64,000 nt of DNA from Prado023 sp963788325 (GCA_963788325.1 CAWBGJ010000015.1:186001-250000), one strand, 5' to 3'. Positions 35,232-44,608 are shown, numbered from the stretch's first letter. The notes: a model not told the origin generated them from the sequence alone. Made by a program: numbers and translations.

Positions 35232-35269
35232 ATTCACCGCCCGGGCTACCACCCGCCCGGGCGGTGAAT
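35232..35269 (+). terminator. Hairpin terminator after the PepSY lipoprotein gene
   Basis: ATTCACCGCCCGGG (35232-35245) and CCCGGGCGGTGAAT (35256-35269) form a perfect 14-bp stem with a 10-nt loop, 3 nt after the stop. No T tract follows. Confidence 0.65.
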
Positions 35270-35462
35270 GGCTACCAGTGCAGCCGCCGAGTTCGTCTAG
35301 CCCAACAGCGACGCCTGGGAGTCACAGTCGAGCCCTGTCCTGGGGACCGCACGCGGCCATGCCGCGGCCCGGGTGCATCCTTCCGGCTCCGCGAAGTTCC
35401 GTCAGACGTGAGGCCACCGCACTGCGCTGTCAGTGCTGCGTGATGACTGCCATGGTGGGGTT

Positions 35463-36720
35463 GTGGCACCATCGAGCGTGGGCGTTGGACGGCGTGCTGG
35501 CGAGTCGGTGCCGCGCGTGGTGTTGGTCCTGCATCGCTTGGAGTTGCGCAAGGGGGGGTTGACGAAGGCGTGGCTGGGCAGGGTCCGGCTCTTCGCCGCT
35601 GCAGGGTGGTCTGTGCACCTGGCGTTGCTCAGTCCTGATCCTGAGATCGACGAGACGTTGGGCGTCCTGCGGGGCCAGGGGCTGCTCCCGGAGTCGGTTG
35701 TCGTGCATCACTTCTCCCGGGATCGTCGCAGCATGCCGGGTCGGGTGGCCACACGGGTGCTGCGCCGCGGGCACGCCGGGCAGGTCGCGCACTGGTTGGA
35801 TCGGGTTGCCTCGGCCGACGGGGCGGTGGTGTTCGCCGATTCGCCGCAGGCCTACCCCTTCCTGGCGCTGATGGGCAACCCGCGGGCAGCCAGGGTGTAC
35901 GTGGTCCATCTGGCCCACCTGTCCGCCGAGGCCACCCGGCTGGAGGGCCGTGGGGCGATCGCGAACGGCCCGATGACCCAGCGGTTCAGCCAGGCTGTCC
36001 GACGCCACGATGCGTGCGGCGGATCGGATCGTGGTGCTCACCGATGCCCAGAGACAGGACTTCTGGCTTCGGTGGGGGACAGACCTGCCGGTCGCGGTCA
36101 TCGCGCACTGCGCGGACCCGGTCGAGGTCCCGGACACCCCCTACGACCCGCGGCTCGTGGTGGTGCTCGGTCGGCTGGACTACTACAAGCGCTGGGACCA
36201 CGCGATCCGGATCATGGCCCAGGTGCTGCGCAGCGTGCCCGACGCCCGGTTGCAGATCTACGGGCAGGGCGATGATCTCGATCGGTTGCGGGCGATCACC
36301 GAGGAGCGGGGCATGACCGGGTCGGTGACGTTCGCCGGCTACACGACCTCCCCGCTGGAGGTGATGGCCGGGGCGGCGTGCGTGATCAGCACGACCCGGC
36401 GGGAAGCCATGCCACTGACCCTGCTCGAGACCCTGGCAGTCGGCACCCCGGTGGTGGTCTACGACATCCGCTACGGCCCGCGGGAAATCGTCCGCGACGG
36501 TGTCGACGGCTTCGTGGTACCCGCTCAGGACATCAAGGCAGCCGCCCGCGCAGTCGTGCGGCTGCTGACCGAACCCGATCTGCGGGACCGGATGGCGCAC
36601 TCCGCCCGCGAGGTCACCACGCGGTTCAGCCGCCAGGCCCACGATGAGGCCTGGCTGGCCCTCGGACGTGACCTGTACGAGCAGCGGGGGAGTGCCCTCA
36701 GTCGACCGGGCCCCAACTGA
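35463..36720 (+). pseudogene. GT4-type glycosyltransferase, single frameshift
   Basis: A family 4-like glycosyltransferase split at 36000. The first frame reads VVLVLHRLELRKGGLTKAW and ends near MTQRFSQAV; the second continues DATMRAADRIVVLTDAQRQDFW. Removing one C (36000, in GTCCGAC) restores a 418-residue protein. The C-terminal domain has VVLGRLDYYKRWDHAI, QGDDLDRL, STTRREAMPLTLLETLAVGTPVV and RYGPREIVRDGVDGF. The E-x7-E motif and the YGP(R)E sequence recall TagE/TarM/GtfA-type enzymes that glycosylate teichoic acids or proteins. The start (GTG 35463 or GTG 35508) is uncertain. The 3' end overlaps a convergent lipoprotein gene by 23 nt. Confidence 0.78.
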
Positions 36721-37094
36721 CGCCGCCGGCGCCGGGCAGCAGCCCGGGTGCCGGGATCCGCCCGGGCAACGGGTGCCAGTTCGTCGAGCATGAGTCGCCG
36801 GGTACTGCCTTGCGCCTACTCGCAGACGCGATGCCCAGGAGCGTGGTGCGCCTCTGAGTCTGCATCTCGATCCTGATCGTCTCGACGGGCACCTCCCGCT
36901 TCGGACACTGAGTTGTCGTCACAGCCTGTGATCCAGACTGTCCCCGCCACATCGAGGACGGCCCCCGACAGTGCCGGATCTGGCGAGACCGCGATGGCGG
37001 GCTGCGGGCAAGCCAACGATGTACCAGTGCCACCCGAACATGCCGACAGGCTGAGCATCACTACAAGGTCTACCAACACCCTCGCGGCACTCAT
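36698..37094 (-). pseudogene. Small putative lipoprotein, single frameshift
   Basis: Begins at ATG 37094 with a signal peptide and the lipobox LSLSAC. The first frame reads LACPQPAIAVSPD and VWITGCDDNSVS, then goes out of frame. After removal of one base near 36903 (TCCG on the minus strand) it continues KREVPVETIRIEMQTQRR and ends VSWGPVD at 36698, giving 131 residues. I do not recognise the family; the pattern of ACP, a beta-rich body and ITGCDD resembles small actinobacterial exported proteins. Confidence is limited by the frameshift and short length. Confidence 0.45.
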
Positions 37095-37227
37095 CGGCCA
37101 ACCCAGAACAACGTCGTTGGCGTAGGTCGGCAGCGAAGTCGGCGGCGGGACCGCGGCCGCAACACCCGCGCCCGGAAATGCAAAGAAGATTCGGGGAGCG
37201 CAAGGGCCACGCAGAAGGTGCGGCGCA

Positions 37228-37731
37228 TCACGGCTCGGTTCCTCCGCGAGCCACATCGGTGGCCTCATCTACTAGAACCTGGGCCCGACGCCTCAGTGGG
37301 GCGCCCTCGCCCGTGGGCACGCCTGGTGTGGGCGGCAGATAGCGAACAAAGGCTGCAACCGCGGGCGGATAGTCGAAGTCGGCGTAGATCTGCTCGACAA
37401 TCGCCAGCGAGTCCGCCAATCGGTCTCGAAGCGCGTATGCGGCCTTGACTTCGAGGAATGCCCAAAGTCGGACCGACGCGGGCGGGTACAGGTCCGCGTC
37501 CTCCGGATCAACTGCACGAAGGGCCCCGCGAACGCCCGCGACGTCATCCGGCTGCAAAGCAGCCACCTCCATGACCGAAGGGTCGGTTGCGCCAAGACAG
37601 ACGGCGTCTCGGGCTCGAGCCACCGCGGTGGGTGGAGAAATGAGTCCCAGCGATGACCGAAGTTGAGCCACACCGGTCACGCTGGTGGGCAGCCGCAGGG
37701 AGAGCTCCCCGCCGAGCGCCTGGGCACGCAT
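37228..37731 (-). CDS. Hypothetical protein, DUF2247-like C-terminus
   Basis: Up to 167 residues, alpha-helical. The stretch SLAIVEQIYADFDYPPAVAAFVRYLPP resembles the conserved C-terminal motif of DUF2247 (IYADFDYP), and LRLPTSVTGVAQLRSSLG the N-terminal part; this is a weak, memory-based match. The function is unknown. ATG 37731 overlaps the ATG of the plus-strand DUF2510 gene (CATG), which is unlikely for two working genes. GTG 37671 could be the true start. Codon use is less GC-rich than in the core genes, in keeping with an accessory pocket. Confidence 0.5.
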   Translation of the reverse strand: MRAQALGGELSLRLPTSVTGVAQLRSSLGLISPPTAVARARDAVCLGATDPSVMEVAALQPDDVAGVRGALRAVDPEDADLYPPASVRLWAFLEVKAAYALRDRLADSLAIVEQIYADFDYPPAVAAFVRYLPPTPGVPTGEGAPLRRRAQVLVDEATDVARGGTEP

Positions 37732-38499
37732 GAGCGGCGACCAGACAAGCAACCGGCCATCCGGAGAATCCGCCCTGTGGTACGACCCGCCGGGCTGGTA
37801 CGCAGACCCACACGGGCTGCGTGCGGTGCGGTGGTGGGATGGATTCCACTGGACCGCCGAGGTCAGGCCGGCGCCGGAGGGGCCGAGGCGCGAGCTCCCC
37901 CGGGTGGTGAACGGTCCAAACCCACGCGGCCCCTTGGGCGCGGCCTTCTCGCGGTGGGGTTCTTCCTCCTCGGGTTCTTGCCGGTCTTCCTGCCCGCCTG
38001 CTCTTGGGAGGAGGGCCAGACCTCCGTGTGGGGAGCCTGCATCGCACACGATGCACGAGAACACCGCACTGCCGATGCCGCGATGAATCTGATCCTCAAC
38101 GCGGCACTGCCACTGATCGTTGTGCTCGGCTTCCTCGGCGCGCGCGGGAAGTACCTGTGGGTAACGGGCCGCGTCGTTGCCGGTGTGTTGGCGCTCAAAT
38201 CTCTCCTTCTGGGCATCATCTCACCGATGCTCTGGCCATTGGCGGGCGTGATGCAGGCCGGACACACCAGCGAGCGCGCCAGCACCAACACCAACCCCTA
38301 CGACACCCGCGCGAGGCAGATGCGACACCGCTGCATTCGCGCGCCTCAGGGCGGGGCGGCGGCGAGGAGCGTGTTGCGGCGGGTGCCATGCGGCGGTGCA
38401 CCGGTCCGACACCGGCCCGTCGTGTGGCCGATGGTGATCAGCGAGTTGGCCCTCGGCCTGGCCAGCGCCGGTGAGCGGGTGCGACGTGGGTGCGGCTGA
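37730..38499 (+). pseudogene. DUF2510-domain membrane protein, frameshifted
   Basis: The first frame encodes the DUF2510 motif PPGWYADPHGLRAVRWWDGFHWT (residues about 20-42). The downstream frame encodes LGRGLLAVGFFLLGFLPVFLPAC, a loop, and helices NLILNAALPLIVVLGFLGA and VVAGVLALKSLLLGIISPML. The two are joined by a frame change near 37935-37955; one added base or two removed bases would restore it. DUF2510 is a small WW-like domain at the N-terminus of many actinobacterial membrane proteins with no known role. The true C-terminus is uncertain: the tail before 38499 has no clear structure. Confidence 0.5.
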
Positions 38500-38525
38500 T
38501 GCGCTGGTTCAACGTCGGCCCGGCC

Positions 38526-38531
38526 TAGGGT
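38526..38531 (+). promoter_or_regulatory. -10 hexamer TAGGGT of kynU
   Basis: TAGGGT ends 7 nt before GTG 38539, predicting a leaderless kynureninase mRNA. Confidence 0.5.
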
Positions 38532-38538
38532 GCAACTT

Positions 38539-39777
38539 GTGGACGACCTGCGAGAACGCGCCGAGCGGATGGATCGTGAAGACACTCTTCGGCACCTGCG
38601 GCACAGGTTCGTGCCGGCTGACGGGGTCTACCTCGACGGCAACTCGCTGGGGCAGCTGCCGCTGGGTGTAGCCCAGCGGGTCGCCGGCGTCGCGGAGCTT
38701 GAGTGGGGACGAGGGCTCATCGCCTCGTGGAACAGTGCAGGGTGGTTCACGTTGCCGGCCAGAGTCGGTGACCGCCTTGCCCGTCTGGTCGGGGCGCCGC
38801 CGGGCTCGGTGATGGCCGGCGACTCCACGAGCGTCCAGCTGTTCAACACGATGGTGGCCGCCGCCCGGCTGCGTCCGGGGCGCACCGCGCTGGTCACCGA
38901 CGTCGCGAACTTCCCCACCGACGGGTACGTCGCCGGGTCGGTGGCCCGCCTGCTGGGGCTCGACCTCGTGCTTGTGGACGCCTCGGACGAGCTCGCGCTG
39001 GCACGCGGGGTGGATGACCACCTGGCGGTGCTCACCCTCAGCCACGTCGACTACCGCACCGGTGTTCTGCACGATATGGCGGGCATCACTGCGGCCGTCC
39101 ATGCCGCGGGGGGTGTCGTGGTGTGGGACTTGGCGCACTCGGCCGGCGTGGTGCCCGTCGACCTGATGGGCTGCGACGTCGACTTCGCGGTCGGCTGCAC
39201 CTACAAGTACCTCAACGGTGGGCCGGGCGCGCCGGCGTTCGGGTTCGTACACCCACGGTGGCACGACGTCGCCGAGCCGCCGCTGACAGGCTGGTTGGGA
39301 CATGCCGCGCCGTTCGCGCTGGAGCAGGAGTACCGGCCAGCCACAGGAGCGTCCCGGTTGCGGGTGGGCACACCGCCGGTGCTGTCGCTGGCGGCGCTCG
39401 ATGCGGCGCTCGACGTGTTCGACGACGTCGACATGCAGGTGGTGCGGGCGAAGTCACTGGCGCTCACCGACCTGTTCATCGAGGCGGTGCAGGCGCAGCT
39501 TGGGTCCTTCGGGGTGCAGGTCGTGGTGCCGCGCGAGCACCAGCGACGCGGGTCGCAAGTCTGCTTGCGGCATCCGGACGCCTACCCCGTCGTGCAGGCG
39601 CTCATCGAGCGGCGGGTGGTGGGCGACTTCCGCGAGCCTGACCTGGCACGCTTCGGCTTCGCCCCGCTGGCTTTGCGCTACGCCGACGTGCTGGACGCCG
39701 TGGACACCCTCGAACAGGTGCTGAGCGGTGGCCAGTGGCAGCAGCCACGGTTCGCTCGTCGGGCCGAGGTGACCTGA
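38539..39777 (+). CDS. kynU: Kynureninase
   Basis: A 412-residue PLP enzyme of fold type I. It shows YLDGNSLGQLP at the N-terminus, the WDLAHSAGVVPVDL aspartate/serine region and the PLP-lysine motif GCTYKYLNGGPGAPAF (Lys near 223), all typical of KynU. It cleaves kynurenine or 3-hydroxykynurenine to anthranilate or 3-hydroxyanthranilate and alanine in tryptophan breakdown. GTG 38539 is chosen for its TAGGGT hexamer; a GTG 9 nt upstream lies within that element. No kynA or kynB is nearby, so the rest of the pathway must be elsewhere or absent. Confidence 0.92.
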   Translation: MDDLRERAERMDREDTLRHLRHRFVPADGVYLDGNSLGQLPLGVAQRVAGVAELEWGRGLIASWNSAGWFTLPARVGDRLARLVGAPPGSVMAGDSTSVQLFNTMVAAARLRPGRTALVTDVANFPTDGYVAGSVARLLGLDLVLVDASDELALARGVDDHLAVLTLSHVDYRTGVLHDMAGITAAVHAAGGVVVWDLAHSAGVVPVDLMGCDVDFAVGCTYKYLNGGPGAPAFGFVHPRWHDVAEPPLTGWLGHAAPFALEQEYRPATGASRLRVGTPPVLSLAALDAALDVFDDVDMQVVRAKSLALTDLFIEAVQAQLGSFGVQVVVPREHQRRGSQVCLRHPDAYPVVQALIERRVVGDFREPDLARFGFAPLALRYADVLDAVDTLEQVLSGGQWQQPRFARRAEVT

Positions 39778-39976
39778 CCCCCGTCGCCCGCAGCCACCGG
39801 CTCTCCGCCAGCGGCCCGTACCTGCAGCCGAGAATCCCAAGCGACGGCGTCTCGGAGCAGCGGCGCTGTGCGATTCGGCCTCAAGGAGACGCCTCTGCCC
39901 CGTCCGACCTCGCGGAGGTTGACCTGCTCGGGCTCCACAAGGACTAGCCGTACGGAGCACGGACGTTAGGTACGGC

Positions 39977-40135
39977 GTGATCACCAACGCCCTGGACGCC
40001 GGCGTCCCGCTGCGCGACGCCCAGATCCTGGCCCGCCACGCCGACCCACGCACCACCGAGCACTACGACCGCGACCGCGGCAACCTCGACCGCCACGGCG
40101 TGCACTTCCTCACCGCCTATGTCGCGGGCGTCTGA
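39977..40135 (+). pseudogene. Tyrosine recombinase/integrase, C-terminal relic
   Basis: A 52-residue fragment: VITNALDAGVPLRDAQILAR, then HADPRTTEHYDR and HGVHFLTAYVAGV. This is the C-terminal end of an actinobacterial tyrosine recombinase, with the catalytic His and Tyr (HADPRTTEHY). The frame upstream shows no recombinase sequence, so the catalytic domain with its first Arg is missing. It marks an old mobile element at the right edge of the accessory pocket. Confidence 0.8.
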
Positions 40136-40214
40136 GGTCCACCTGTCGAAGTTCCCTCGGCATCGGTGCAAGCGACCGTCTGCGGTGGATGACGCACGTT
40201 CGTGTCGGCTTGGC

Positions 40215-40220
40215 TAGGGT
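40215..40220 (+). promoter_or_regulatory. -10 hexamer TAGGGT of the methyltransferase gene
   Basis: TAGGGT ends 7 nt before GTG 40228. Confidence 0.5.
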
Positions 40221-40227
40221 CTCACCC

Positions 40228-40854
40228 GTGCACGAACACGACCGATTCGACGCAGAGGCAGCCACATGGGACGACGACCCCAGCCACGAGGAGCGGCAGG
40301 TGGCGGTGGCCCGAGCCATCGAGGAGGTGCTGGACCTCGACGCCGGGATGCGCGCGTTGGACGTGGGCGGAGGCACAGGGCGGTTGAGCATCCTGCTGGC
40401 CGACCGGGTCGGCTCGGCGTTGGTGACTGACCCCTCGGCCGGAATGGTCCAGGTCGCAAGGGTGCGGATCGGGGAGGCCGGGCTCAGTGACCGACTGCGC
40501 GCCGTCCAAGCCGACCTGACCACAGACCAGATCGAGGGGTCCTACGACGTCGCGTGGAGTTCGATGGCGTTGCATCACGTGCAGGATCTGGCGGGGCTGC
40601 TGACGTCTGTGGCGGGTCTCCTGGTTGACGGCGGTCGGCTGGCCATCGCGGACCTCGACGAGGACCCCGACGGGGCCTTCCACGCCGACAAGGCCGACTT
40701 CGACGGACATCACGGTTTCGACAGGGCACACCTCACCGAGCAGCTGACCCGCGCGGGCTTCGCCGGGGTCAGCTTCGTCGACGCGACAACCATCCTCAAG
40801 GACGACCGCGCGTTCGGCGTATTCCTGTGCACCGCCAGCAGGTACCGGGCATGA
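40228..40854 (+). CDS. Class I SAM-dependent methyltransferase
   Basis: A 208-residue methyltransferase. It has motif I LDVGGGTGRLS (SAM binding), a DP acidic loop after VTDPSAGMV, and the motif IV region YDVAWSSMALHHV, as in UbiE/Methyltransf_11 type enzymes. The N-terminal segment FDAEAATWDDDP is common in this family. The substrate cannot be read. GTG 40228 follows TAGGGT and there is no ribosome site; an earlier in-frame start at 40189 is less likely. The cphA gene is convergent with it. Confidence 0.83.
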   Translation: MHEHDRFDAEAATWDDDPSHEERQVAVARAIEEVLDLDAGMRALDVGGGTGRLSILLADRVGSALVTDPSAGMVQVARVRIGEAGLSDRLRAVQADLTTDQIEGSYDVAWSSMALHHVQDLAGLLTSVAGLLVDGGRLAIADLDEDPDGAFHADKADFDGHHGFDRAHLTEQLTRAGFAGVSFVDATTILKDDRAFGVFLCTASRYRA

Positions 40855-40900
40855 CTCCCGGACGCAGGCACACTGTGACAGCGCCGAGCGCTGGCACGCC

Positions 40901-43630
40901 CTACTCGTGCATCGCCGCGTGGCCCAGGGACTCCAACTGCGCGTAGACCGGGTCGGTGCGGTCGGCGCAGATCGCGACCACGTCACCGATCGTGGCCTGC
41001 TCCACCGCCCAACGGACCGCCTCGATCTCGTCGGGCACCGAACGCACCTCCTTGGCCCGTGACCCGCCGGTCATCGCCTCGCGCACACCCTGCTCGACCA
41101 GGGCAGCCGCCTCGCCGGGGGAGCGACCCCGCAGGTGGGTGTCCTCCTTGACCACGCAGAGGTCGAAGTGCGCGGCAGCCGTGCGACCGAGCTCGATGAG
41201 GTCCTCGTCGCGACGGTCCCCGGCAGTGCCGACCACGCCGATCCGCCGGCGCTTGTGCACCTCGGCACTGGCAGCCTCCAGACCCTCGGCGTACAGGCCG
41301 ATGAACTCGCCCAAGGCGTGCAGCCCCGCCGGGTTGTGCGCGTAGTCGACGAACACGTTCACACCGTTGACGTCGATGTGGTTCAGCCGGCCCGGCGCCA
41401 GGTGGTAGCTGGTGGAGAAGGTGCGCAACCCGGCCCGGATGTCATGCAGATGCGCGCCCGCGGAGAAGCACGCCCCAGCTGCGGCCATGGCATTGGCCAC
41501 ATTGAACCGCGCCTTGCCCCCGAAGGTGGCCGGCAGCAGGTGCGTGAAGGCCACCTGCATGGTCCGCTTGCCCTGCCGGAGCACGATCGACTCACCGAGC
41601 TCACCGCGCTCGAGGACCAGGGCTACCCCACCGTCGCGGCAGTGCCGGTCGATCATGATGCGGGCCGTGGTGCCCGGTTCGGCCATCGAGAACCAGACGA
41701 TCTCCCCGTGGCAGCGCCGAGCCATGCTGGTCACGTGCGGATCATCGGCGTTGAGGACCGCATGTCCGCCGCGCGGGACGGCCTCAACCACCACGCTCTT
41801 GACGTCGGCGAGGTCATCGAGGGTGTTGATGCCGCGCAGGCCCAGGTGGTCGGCGGCCACGTTGAGCACCACCGCCACGTCGTTGCGGTCATAGCCCAGG
41901 CCCTCGCGCAGGATGCCGCCGCGGGCGACCTCGAGCACTGCGAAGTCGACGCGTGGGTTCTGCAGGACCATCCGTGCACTGCGTGGGCCGGAGGCATCCG
42001 AGCGGATCACCAGTCGCTCGTCGATCACGACCCCGTCAGTGGAGGTCATGCCCACCTTGCGACCCATTCCCTTGAATACGTGCCCGATCATCCGCGACGT
42101 CGTGGTCTTGCCGTTGGTGCCCGTGACCGCCACGATCGGCACCCGACTCGGCGAACCAGGCGGGAACAGCAGGTCGATCACGGGCTTGGCGATGTACTGC
42201 GGCTCGCCGATCGTGGGATGGGTGTGCATCCGGAAGCCCGGGGCGGCATTGACCTCGCAGATCGCCCCGCCCCGCTCGCGCACGGGCGCGGTGATGTCCG
42301 GGGCGATGAAGTCGATCCCGGCCACATCCAGGCCGACCACCCGCGCGGCCTCCTCGGCGATCTCGATGTTGTCCGGATGGGCGTCCATCGTGCGATCGAT
42401 CGAGATCCCGCCGGTGGACATGTTGGCGGTCAGCGCGAGCTTGACCGTGATCCCCGCGCCGGGGACGTCGCTCATCTCGAAGCCCTGGCTGGCGACCAGC
42501 GCGATCGCCGCCTCGTCGAGCTTGATCCGGGTCAGCACCTTCTCGTGCCCCACCCCGCGGCGCGGGTCAGCATTCGTGTCCTCGACCAGTTGGGTCACGG
42601 TGCGCCGACCATCGCCGATCACCTGGGCCGGTACCCGTTCGGCGACCGCGGCGATCCGCCCGCCCACCACCAGGAACCGGTAGTCGTTGCCCGTGATGAA
42701 GCTCTCGACCATCAGGTAGCCGCCACGCGACTGCGCCTTGGCCACGTCGTACCCGGACTCGAGTTCCTCGTCGTTGGTGATGTTGAGCACGACGCCACGG
42801 CCGTGGTTGCCGTCCAACGGCTTGACCACCACCGGGTACCCGATCCGCCGGGCCACCTGCAGGGCCCCGCGCAGGGTCCGCACCGAGTCACTTGCCGGCA
42901 CCGGCAGGCCGGCGGCGGACAGCAACTTGTTGGTCATGTCCTTGTCACTGGCGATGTCCACGGCCAGGGCCGAGGTCGCCGAGGTCATGGTCGCCCGGAT
43001 CCGCTTGGCGTGGCAGCCCTGGCCCAGTTGGACGAACGAGGCCTCGTTCAGGCGCATCCACGGGATGTCGCGCGCAACGGCCTCGTCGACGAGGGCCTGG
43101 GTCGAGGGGCCGAACGCGGTGCGCTCCGCGCGCAGCAGGAAATCCTCGAACTCGGCCTCGAAGTCGAACTCCGCGTCGTGGGCCACCAGGTCGTTGACCA
43201 TCCGTACCGCCAGCCGCCCGGCAGCCAGGGCCACCGACTCGTCCTGGAAGCCATAGATGACGTGGTACTGCCCGGGCACACCGGTGCTGCGGGTCTTGCC
43301 GCGGCGGGTGTCGTGGCCGACCTCACCCTGCAGCTGCAGGGCGATGTGCTCGGCGACGTGCCCGACCCAGGTGCCCTCGCGCAGCCGCTCCTCGAAACCG
43401 CCGCGGCGTCCGCGCGAGCAGGAGTGCTCACCGACCCCGGGCAGCCACCCCAGCAGCCCGTCGGTGAATCCCGGCAGGGTGTCTGTGGGGTACTGCTCGA
43501 GCGAGCCGAGGTCCACGACCAGGTGCACCGCAGGCCCGTAGGACCACACGTTCGGCCCGCGGTAGACCCGCGTCTCGATGATCGTGAGATCCGGGGCGGC
43601 CGGTCCGGTCGGCGCGGGGCGGTCGGTCAC
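40901..43630 (-). CDS. cphA: Cyanophycin synthetase
   Basis: A 909-residue enzyme of full length. It has an N-domain (IETRVYRGPNVWSYGPAVHL), an ATP-grasp domain at about 220-470 (GYPVVVKPLDGNHGRGVVLNI; EVNAAPGF) and a Mur-ligase domain from about 490 with P-loop VTGTNGKTTTSR, ARGGILREGLGYDRNDVAVV and FVDYAHNPAG. CphA builds multi-L-arginyl-poly-L-aspartate: the ATP-grasp site adds Asp to the backbone and the Mur-like site adds Arg side chains. GTG 43630 overlaps the cphB stop (GTGA), so it is translated after cyanophycinase. The polymer stores nitrogen and carbon. Confidence 0.95.
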   Translation of the reverse strand: MTDRPAPTGPAAPDLTIIETRVYRGPNVWSYGPAVHLVVDLGSLEQYPTDTLPGFTDGLLGWLPGVGEHSCSRGRRGGFEERLREGTWVGHVAEHIALQLQGEVGHDTRRGKTRSTGVPGQYHVIYGFQDESVALAAGRLAVRMVNDLVAHDAEFDFEAEFEDFLLRAERTAFGPSTQALVDEAVARDIPWMRLNEASFVQLGQGCHAKRIRATMTSATSALAVDIASDKDMTNKLLSAAGLPVPASDSVRTLRGALQVARRIGYPVVVKPLDGNHGRGVVLNITNDEELESGYDVAKAQSRGGYLMVESFITGNDYRFLVVGGRIAAVAERVPAQVIGDGRRTVTQLVEDTNADPRRGVGHEKVLTRIKLDEAAIALVASQGFEMSDVPGAGITVKLALTANMSTGGISIDRTMDAHPDNIEIAEEAARVVGLDVAGIDFIAPDITAPVRERGGAICEVNAAPGFRMHTHPTIGEPQYIAKPVIDLLFPPGSPSRVPIVAVTGTNGKTTTSRMIGHVFKGMGRKVGMTSTDGVVIDERLVIRSDASGPRSARMVLQNPRVDFAVLEVARGGILREGLGYDRNDVAVVLNVAADHLGLRGINTLDDLADVKSVVVEAVPRGGHAVLNADDPHVTSMARRCHGEIVWFSMAEPGTTARIMIDRHCRDGGVALVLERGELGESIVLRQGKRTMQVAFTHLLPATFGGKARFNVANAMAAAGACFSAGAHLHDIRAGLRTFSTSYHLAPGRLNHIDVNGVNVFVDYAHNPAGLHALGEFIGLYAEGLEAASAEVHKRRRIGVVGTAGDRRDEDLIELGRTAAAHFDLCVVKEDTHLRGRSPGEAAALVEQGVREAMTGGSRAKEVRSVPDEIEAVRWAVEQATIGDVVAICADRTDPVYAQLESLGHAAMHE

Positions 43631-44595
43631 GGTGACTCCTTGTGCTCCTTGGTGCGGCGCCGGCGGCGGGCGTTGCGGGCCACGACCGCGTCGTCAGCGC
43701 CCTCGGAGGCGACCCGCCGCGAGATCCTGGCCAGGTCGTCGGTGGGGTCCGGCTGGTCGGCCGGATCCACCGCCGTGTGGTCACGGTAGGACACGAGACC
43801 GCGCGACGCGAGGTCGAAGCGCGCGCCGTGCGGCAGGAAGTGGGTCACTGCCCCGGAGACCATCAGCGGGGTCGTCCCCCGGGCGGTGGCGGCGTCGGTC
43901 ACGGCCGTGCGCATGTCGACGATGAAGACCGAACCCTTGCCCACGACCTCGAGCAGCAGCTCCTCGGTGACCAGCATGGCGGTGTCCTCATCCAGGCCGA
44001 TGCCGAGCAGGTCCGGCGACGACGCGACGAGGTTGACCAGTCGGCCGTAGCGCTCACGCTGGGAGAAGTGCTGGTCGACTATCACTCCGGGCAGGAGGCC
44101 CAGTCCCTGAGCCTGGGCGACCATCCGGAACTTGGGCTGCGCGCCGGGGGAGCCGTAGCCGACCATGTGCTCGCTGACCACCGAAGCCCCGGCCGACGTC
44201 CCGCCGACGACGATGCCACGCTCGTAGGCCGCCACCACCGCGTCGCCGAAGCGGGTGCCGCGGATCGCCGCGGCCAGCTTCATCTGGTTGCCGCCGGTGA
44301 AGAACACGCCCGTGGCGGCCTGCACCGCGTCCACGTGCTCGACCTTGTCCGCCTCGCGGCGGTCGCGCGGGCGGGCCGAGATCACCTCAGCCACGCCCAG
44401 GCGGGTGAACGTGCGCTCGTAGAGCTCAACGATCTCGGGGCCGAGGGCCGACGCCGTGGCGCACACGACGACGCGGGCCTGTGCACCACCGGCCTCGGCC
44501 ACGAACCGGCGCAGGATCGCGGTGGCACCCAGCTTGTCCTCGGCACCACCGATGGCCATGAGTCGGCGCTGCGGGACCTCCAGTTGGCTGCTCAC
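43627..44595 (-). CDS. cphB: Cyanophycinase
   Basis: A 322-residue serine peptidase of the S51 family. It shows LMAIGGAEDKL, FFTGGNQMKL, the nucleophile motif GGTSAGAS (Ser near residue 130) and VIVDQHFSQRERYGRL. CphB degrades cyanophycin exolytically to beta-Asp-Arg dipeptides. It usually stands next to cphA. GTG 44595 is chosen because TACCCT lies 7 nt upstream on the minus strand. The stop overlaps cphA. The basic tail (RRRRTKEHKESP) is longer than in cyanobacterial enzymes. Confidence 0.95.
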   Translation of the reverse strand: MSSQLEVPQRRLMAIGGAEDKLGATAILRRFVAEAGGAQARVVVCATASALGPEIVELYERTFTRLGVAEVISARPRDRREADKVEHVDAVQAATGVFFTGGNQMKLAAAIRGTRFGDAVVAAYERGIVVGGTSAGASVVSEHMVGYGSPGAQPKFRMVAQAQGLGLLPGVIVDQHFSQRERYGRLVNLVASSPDLLGIGLDEDTAMLVTEELLLEVVGKGSVFIVDMRTAVTDAATARGTTPLMVSGAVTHFLPHGARFDLASRGLVSYRDHTAVDPADQPDPTDDLARISRRVASEGADDAVVARNARRRRRTKEHKESP

Positions 44596-44602
44596 CTGTG
44601 GC

Positions 44603-44608
44603 AGGGTA
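44603..44608 (-). promoter_or_regulatory. -10 hexamer TACCCT of the cphB-cphA operon
   Basis: TACCCT on the minus strand is separated by 7 nt from GTG 44595. Confidence 0.5.

Noticed and set aside
39977..40135. A functional integrase or phage attachment site
   Set aside because: Only the last 52 residues of the recombinase exist, there is no nearby tRNA and no direct repeat that could be an att site.
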